A stretch of 64,000 nucleotides of DNA from Bog-473 sp963800725 (GTDB lineage Bacteria; Actinomycetota; Acidimicrobiia; Acidimicrobiales; RAAP-2), in the NCBI GenBank assembly GCA_963800725.1, contig CAWDCE010000007.1, positions 62,001 to 126,000 of the forward strand. Direction: 5' to 3'. A program made the position numbers and the translations under genes. Shown here piece after piece: positions 60,645 through 64,000 of this stretch; position 1 is the stretch's first letter; the number at the start of each line of letters is the position of its first letter. The notes below the pieces were generated by a model that was given only the letters and a program-made list of their open reading frames with translations, ran no database searches and was not told where the DNA came from.

Positions 60645-61345
60645 CTAAGGCGGGTCTGGCTGCAGCGGCAGCTGAGCTTCCCGACGATTCGTCGAGGCGC
60701 GACAATCTCGGGGAGCGCCCGCACCTGCGGGGCTGGCTGCACGTCGGCGCCGTGGTGGCGTGGCTGATCGGCGGTCCGTTCCTCATCGCCGCAGCACCCA
60801 ACGCCTGGAGCACCTTCGTCCTCAGCGTGTACGTGGCCTCCATGGTCTTTATGTTCGGGGTCAGTGCGTGCTTCCACCGATTTCGTTGGTCGGCGCCGGC
60901 ATGGAGGCGGATGCGACGAGCCGACCACAGCGCCATCTTCGTGGGCATCGCCGGCACGTCGACCGCGGTCGCTGGCCTGGCCCTGACCGGTTGGGCCCAG
61001 GTGCTGGTCTTGAGCCTGGTGTGGGGAGGCGCCCTCGTTGGGGTCACGCTTCGACAGCTGTGGCTCGACGCGCCCCAATGGGCGGTGGCCGTTCCCTACG
61101 TGGTCGTCGGGTGGTGCCCACTCATCGTTGCGCCCCAACTCGTTGACAGCCTCGGATGGGTCGGATTTGCCGTCATGTTGGCGGCTGGACTGGCCTACAG
61201 CGCAGGTGCGCTCGTCTATGCCCGCAAGCGCCCCGACCCCTGGCCGCGGGTGTTCGGTTTTCACGAGGTGTTCCACACCTGCACCCTGGTGGGTGCGGGC
61301 CTCTTCGCCTATCTCGTCGCCTTCATCGCGCTGCCGCGCTACTGA
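60641..61345 (+). CDS. Hemolysin III (PAQR-like) membrane protein
   Basis: This 234-residue protein has seven membrane helices. The conserved family residues are SACFHRFRW after the second helix, RADHSAIFVGIAGTSTA and, near the end, FGFHEVFHTCTLVG, which together hold the zinc-binding His/Asp set of the HlyIII/PAQR group. Despite the name, members are mostly envelope or lipid-homeostasis proteins. ATG 60641 overlaps the serB stop (ATGA), so it is translationally coupled. Confidence 0.9.
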   Translation: MTKAGLAAAAAELPDDSSRRDNLGERPHLRGWLHVGAVVAWLIGGPFLIAAAPNAWSTFVLSVYVASMVFMFGVSACFHRFRWSAPAWRRMRRADHSAIFVGIAGTSTAVAGLALTGWAQVLVLSLVWGGALVGVTLRQLWLDAPQWAVAVPYVVVGWCPLIVAPQLVDSLGWVGFAVMLAAGLAYSAGALVYARKRPDPWPRVFGFHEVFHTCTLVGAGLFAYLVAFIALPRY

Positions 61346-61346
61346 T

Positions 61347-62606
61347 TCAGCCGATTACCCGCTCGGCCCGCAGCGCCGCCAACTCGTCGGGACCGAGGCC
61401 GAGTTCGGCGGCGAGGACCGCATCGGTGTGCTCGCCGAGCCACGGGACCCGGGTGTCGGGTCCCTCGCTCACGGCGCCGAATTTGATGGGTAGGCCCGGG
61501 ATCAGCACCGGTTGCGCCACGCCGTCGGTGCGGGGGTGCTCGACCAGCATGTGGCGTTGCGCCAAATGCGGATCCGCCACGACTTCGGCGTCGGTTTGAC
61601 TCGGTCCGGCGACGAGGCCGGCCGCATTGAGGGCGGCGCAGGCCTCTCGCTTGGTCTTGTCGGCGGCCCACTGCTCGATGGCCGGCCTGATCACCTCGTC
61701 GAGGTGGTCGAGCCAGCCCTGCGGTGTGGCGAAGCGCGGGTCGTCGGCCCACTCCGGGCGCCCGATCGCCCCGGCCAGGTCGGGCCACTGGTGGGGGCGC
61801 AGCACTTGGAGCATGAACCAGCCATCTGAGGCGCGGAACCCGTGGAGGATTCCGGGCCACGGGGTCCCGATCGCCATGCCCATGGACCAGAAGTTCGGGA
61901 TCACGTCGAGGACCGCCACCATGGCGTCGAGCATCGCCACATCGATCTGTTGGGCTTGGCCGGTGCGGTCACGTTGGCGCAAGCCCGCCTGGATGCCAAT
62001 GACGGCAAAAAGCGCGGTGACGATGTCGCCCAATCCGCCCATGGGTGAACCGACGGGCGCCTGATCGGGTGGTCGCTTGAACTCGTAGGCCCCGCTCATG
62101 GCTTCGACCATCGAGGCCAACGCCGGCCAGCCGTCATAGGGCGATGCCGGCGTTGATGCGGGGACCGATCGGCCGAAGCCCGAGATGGATAGATAGACCA
62201 CGCTCGGGTGGACCGCCACGATGTCGGCGTAGGCGACGCCGAGTCGTTCTGCTGCACCGGCTCGGAAATTTTCGGCCACCACGTCGAAGCGCGGTGCAAG
62301 CGCGAGCAAGAGGTGGCGCCCCTTGGGCTGCTTGAGGTCAATGACCAGCGACTCTTTGTTCAAGTTGTTGCGCAAGAAGGTTGCCCCGACGGATCGGCCA
62401 CTTGGGTCGGTCATCGCCGGCATCGCACTGCGGCCGAGGTCGCCGGTCCCGGGGGCCTCGACCTTGACGACCTGTGCACCCAAACGGCTCAGCAGCTGCG
62501 TGGCGTAGGGGAGGGCCTGCATCTGCTCGAGGGCCAAGATGCGGACGCCGACGAGCGGCTTGCCCGTCGACGCGGCTTCGGGATTGACGACGTCGCCCAG
62601 CTTCAT
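61347..62606 (-). CDS. Class III CoA transferase (CaiB/BaiF family)
   Basis: This 419-residue protein begins KPLVGVRILALEQMQALPYA and has VVKVEAPGTGDLGRSAM. The catalytic Asp lies in QQIDVAMLDAMVAVLDVIPN (about residue 210), and the last part is VPWLGEHTDAVLAAELGL. It moves CoA between carboxylic acids, usually to activate a catabolic intermediate. It overlaps the upstream amidohydrolase by 4 bp, so both belong to one pathway; the substrate is unknown. Confidence 0.92.
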   Translation of the reverse strand: MKLGDVVNPEAASTGKPLVGVRILALEQMQALPYATQLLSRLGAQVVKVEAPGTGDLGRSAMPAMTDPSGRSVGATFLRNNLNKESLVIDLKQPKGRHLLLALAPRFDVVAENFRAGAAERLGVAYADIVAVHPSVVYLSISGFGRSVPASTPASPYDGWPALASMVEAMSGAYEFKRPPDQAPVGSPMGGLGDIVTALFAVIGIQAGLRQRDRTGQAQQIDVAMLDAMVAVLDVIPNFWSMGMAIGTPWPGILHGFRASDGWFMLQVLRPHQWPDLAGAIGRPEWADDPRFATPQGWLDHLDEVIRPAIEQWAADKTKREACAALNAAGLVAGPSQTDAEVVADPHLAQRHMLVEHPRTDGVAQPVLIPGLPIKFGAVSEGPDTRVPWLGEHTDAVLAAELGLGPDELAALRAERVIG

Positions 62607-63832
62607 GCTTGGTCGAGGGGCAACCCGAGCATGCGGATGGCGTTGCCCCGCATGATGGCGTAGACATCGTCGTCCGTCAGGTGCTGGACCATCTGCTCGG
62701 CCACATCTCGAGTGTTGGGCCAGGTCGAATCGGTATGTGGGTAGTCCGTCTCGAACGTGATGCGATCAGCGCCGATGGCGTCGAGGGAGTCGAGGCCGTG
62801 CTGATCGTGGAAGAAGCATCCATAGACCTGTCGGCGGAAGTAATTCGACGGCGGCTCGAGCACAACGTCTTTGACGCCACCCCAGGCTCGGTGCTCACGC
62901 CACACGTCGTCGGCCCGCTCGAGGATGTAGGGCAACCAGCCGATCTGCCCCTCCGAGTAGGCGAGGATGAGGTTGGGGTAGCGGATCAGCACCCCGGAGA
63001 ACAAGAAGTCGCACAGCGACGCCATGGCGTTGCCGAAACTCAAGGTCGCGGCCACCGCAACCGGCGCGTCGGGCGATGTCGCCGGCATCTTCGAGGATGA
63101 GCCGATGTGCATGCAAACGACCGTGCCCGTCTCCTCGCACGCGGCGAAGAACGGATCCCAGTACCCGCTGTGAATAGAGGGAAGGCCGAGATGGGGTGGG
63201 ATCTCGCTGAAACACACGGCGCGGACCCCTCGGCTGGCGTTGCGCCGCACTTCGGCCGCCGCCTTGGTGGCATCCCAGAGCGGAATCAGACAGAGTGGGA
63301 GGAGCCGGCCGTCAGAGTCGCCGCACCACTCCTCGACCATCCAGTCGTTGTAGGCCACGACGCATGCTTCGGCGAGCTCGCGGTCCTTGGCTTCGAGGAA
63401 GGTCTGGCCGCAAAAGCGAGGGAAGGAGGGGAAGCACAAGCTGGCCTCCACCCAGTTCGACTCCATGTCGGCGATCCTCGCCTTGGGCTCGTAGCACCCC
63501 GGGCGCATCTCGTCGTAGGTGATGGGGGACATCGTCATGTCGTCGCGTTCGAAGCCCACGGCGGCCACGTGGCGCTTGTTGATGTACACGAGGTCTTCGT
63601 AGACCCAGCAGTCCGCCGGAGCGCCGTTCGGGTCAAAGGTCTGTCGGTAGGTGCCGCCGCCGATGTGCTCCATCTCGCCGATGCCGCGTCGTTCGGCCCG
63701 GGGTCCCGCCTCGCGAAAGCGCGGGGGCAGCCACGTCTGCCATAGGTGAGCTGGTTCGACCACGTGGTCGTCCACACTGATGATCTTCGGGAGCGGTGTG
63801 GTGCTCCCCAGGCGAGCGGCGTTGTCGTCCAC
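62603..63832 (-). CDS. Amidohydrolase family 2 protein
   Basis: This 409-residue protein starts at GTG 63832 with AAGGAAGG upstream. Its metal-ligand signatures are ISVDDHVVEPAHLW, CMHIGSSSKMPATSPDAPVA and FETDYPHTDSTWP. It resembles the gene at 11951-13099 in fold but is not a close copy. It is likely a hydrolase or non-oxidative decarboxylase in breakdown of an aromatic or terpenoid acid, together with the CoA transferase and the LLM-like enzyme encoded next to it. Confidence 0.88.
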   Translation of the reverse strand: MDDNAARLGSTTPLPKIISVDDHVVEPAHLWQTWLPPRFREAGPRAERRGIGEMEHIGGGTYRQTFDPNGAPADCWVYEDLVYINKRHVAAVGFERDDMTMSPITYDEMRPGCYEPKARIADMESNWVEASLCFPSFPRFCGQTFLEAKDRELAEACVVAYNDWMVEEWCGDSDGRLLPLCLIPLWDATKAAAEVRRNASRGVRAVCFSEIPPHLGLPSIHSGYWDPFFAACEETGTVVCMHIGSSSKMPATSPDAPVAVAATLSFGNAMASLCDFLFSGVLIRYPNLILAYSEGQIGWLPYILERADDVWREHRAWGGVKDVVLEPPSNYFRRQVYGCFFHDQHGLDSLDAIGADRITFETDYPHTDSTWPNTRDVAEQMVQHLTDDDVYAIMRGNAIRMLGLPLDQA

Positions 63833-63849
63833 CAGAACCTTCCTTTTCT

Positions 63850-64000
63850 CTATTTGGCACGAAGCGCAGCGGCAAAGTCAACCAATGGTGCCAAGGTGTC
63901 GAGTTGGGCCACGACCTCGTCGGTCGAGCCCGAGCGCACCCGGAGCACAACTTCGTCGATGCCGAGGTTCGCGTAGTGCTCGAGCTTGGCTTCGCCCGCA
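63850..64000 (-). CDS. Probable F420-dependent LLM-class oxidoreductase, C-terminal fragment
   Basis: About 50 residues are visible, ending at TAG 63850-63852: EAKLEHYANLGIDEVVLRVR, then SGSTDEVVAQLDTLAPLVDF. This is the final beta-alpha unit of luciferase-like (LLM class) F420-dependent oxidoreductases; the remainder lies off the right edge. It lies just upstream of the amidohydrolase on the same strand, so it probably starts or precedes that operon. Confidence 0.65.
   Translation of the reverse strand, partial: AGEAKLEHYANLGIDEVVLRVRSGSTDEVVAQLDTLAPLVDFAAALRAK

Overview
The window is 64 kb of high-GC chromosome from an actinobacterium. The order rimO-pgsA-cinA and, further on, recA, together with many F420/CoA-type catabolic genes, GTG starts and a CGAAC-N4-GTTCG LexA box, fits class Acidimicrobiia; this placement is inference. 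Start sites support it: many genes have a TANNNT -10 box only 6-8 nt before the start codon and no Shine-Dalgarno, which means leaderless mRNAs.

Layout. 0-9.5 kb: end of a NIL-domain protein, NUDIX, GNAT and amidase genes in an overlapping string, a WYL regulator divergent from a DinB-like gene across a perfect palindrome, a DsbA/FrnE-like protein, an agmatinase-family ureohydrolase, and a minus-strand larB-larC-PLP decarboxylase operon. 9.5-20 kb: pheA, an MFS pump, an amidohydrolase, two VOC proteins, a sulfotransferase, tRNA-Ser(TGA), typA, a pair of related degenerate nuclease-fold genes and a patatin. 20-27.6 kb: a tightly overlapping methyltransferase-lhr-pxpA-pxpB-pxpC string. 27.6-35.4 kb: DUF4395 and TSUP membrane proteins, EthD, a CYTH-CHAD protein next to a MutT-like NUDIX, a class-C beta-lactamase-like hydrolase, a SHOCT membrane protein and a divergent thiolase-like/DUF35 pair. 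35.5-39 kb: tRNA-Ser(GCT), rimO, pgsA, cinA. 39.1-45.9 kb: a two-component system followed by YceI, a GT2-GtrA fusion and a GT39 membrane glycosyltransferase, probably an envelope glycosylation unit. 45.9-49.4 kb: macro-domain protein, two tandem secreted paralogues and SOS-controlled recA with a structured 3' end. 49.5-55.8 kb: an accessory island described below. 55.8-64 kb: DUF3048 lipoprotein, a Tat-exported dimethylformamidase-like protein, acyltransferase, serB, a hemolysin III family protein, CoA transferase, amidohydrolase and the end of a probable F420-dependent LLM oxidoreductase.

The most unusual part is 49.8-55.3 kb. One protein joins an ECF sigma factor (sigma2, sigma4), an anti-sigma-type zinc finger (HxxxCxxC), a transmembrane helix and an outside Ig-like domain. 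Divergent from it across about 0.5 kb lies a 1191-residue surface protein with five modules repeated at exactly 330 bp, four modules of a second type, and a C-terminal LAFTG sortase signal. A membrane-tethered sigma factor that senses the surface and controls this adhesin-like protein is an attractive but untested reading.

Caution: between 4 and 41 kb at least 13 otherwise ordinary genes are split by single-base frameshifts, several at G or A runs. This looks like uncorrected assembly indels rather than mass gene decay. Such genes are given as one span with the break positions noted.
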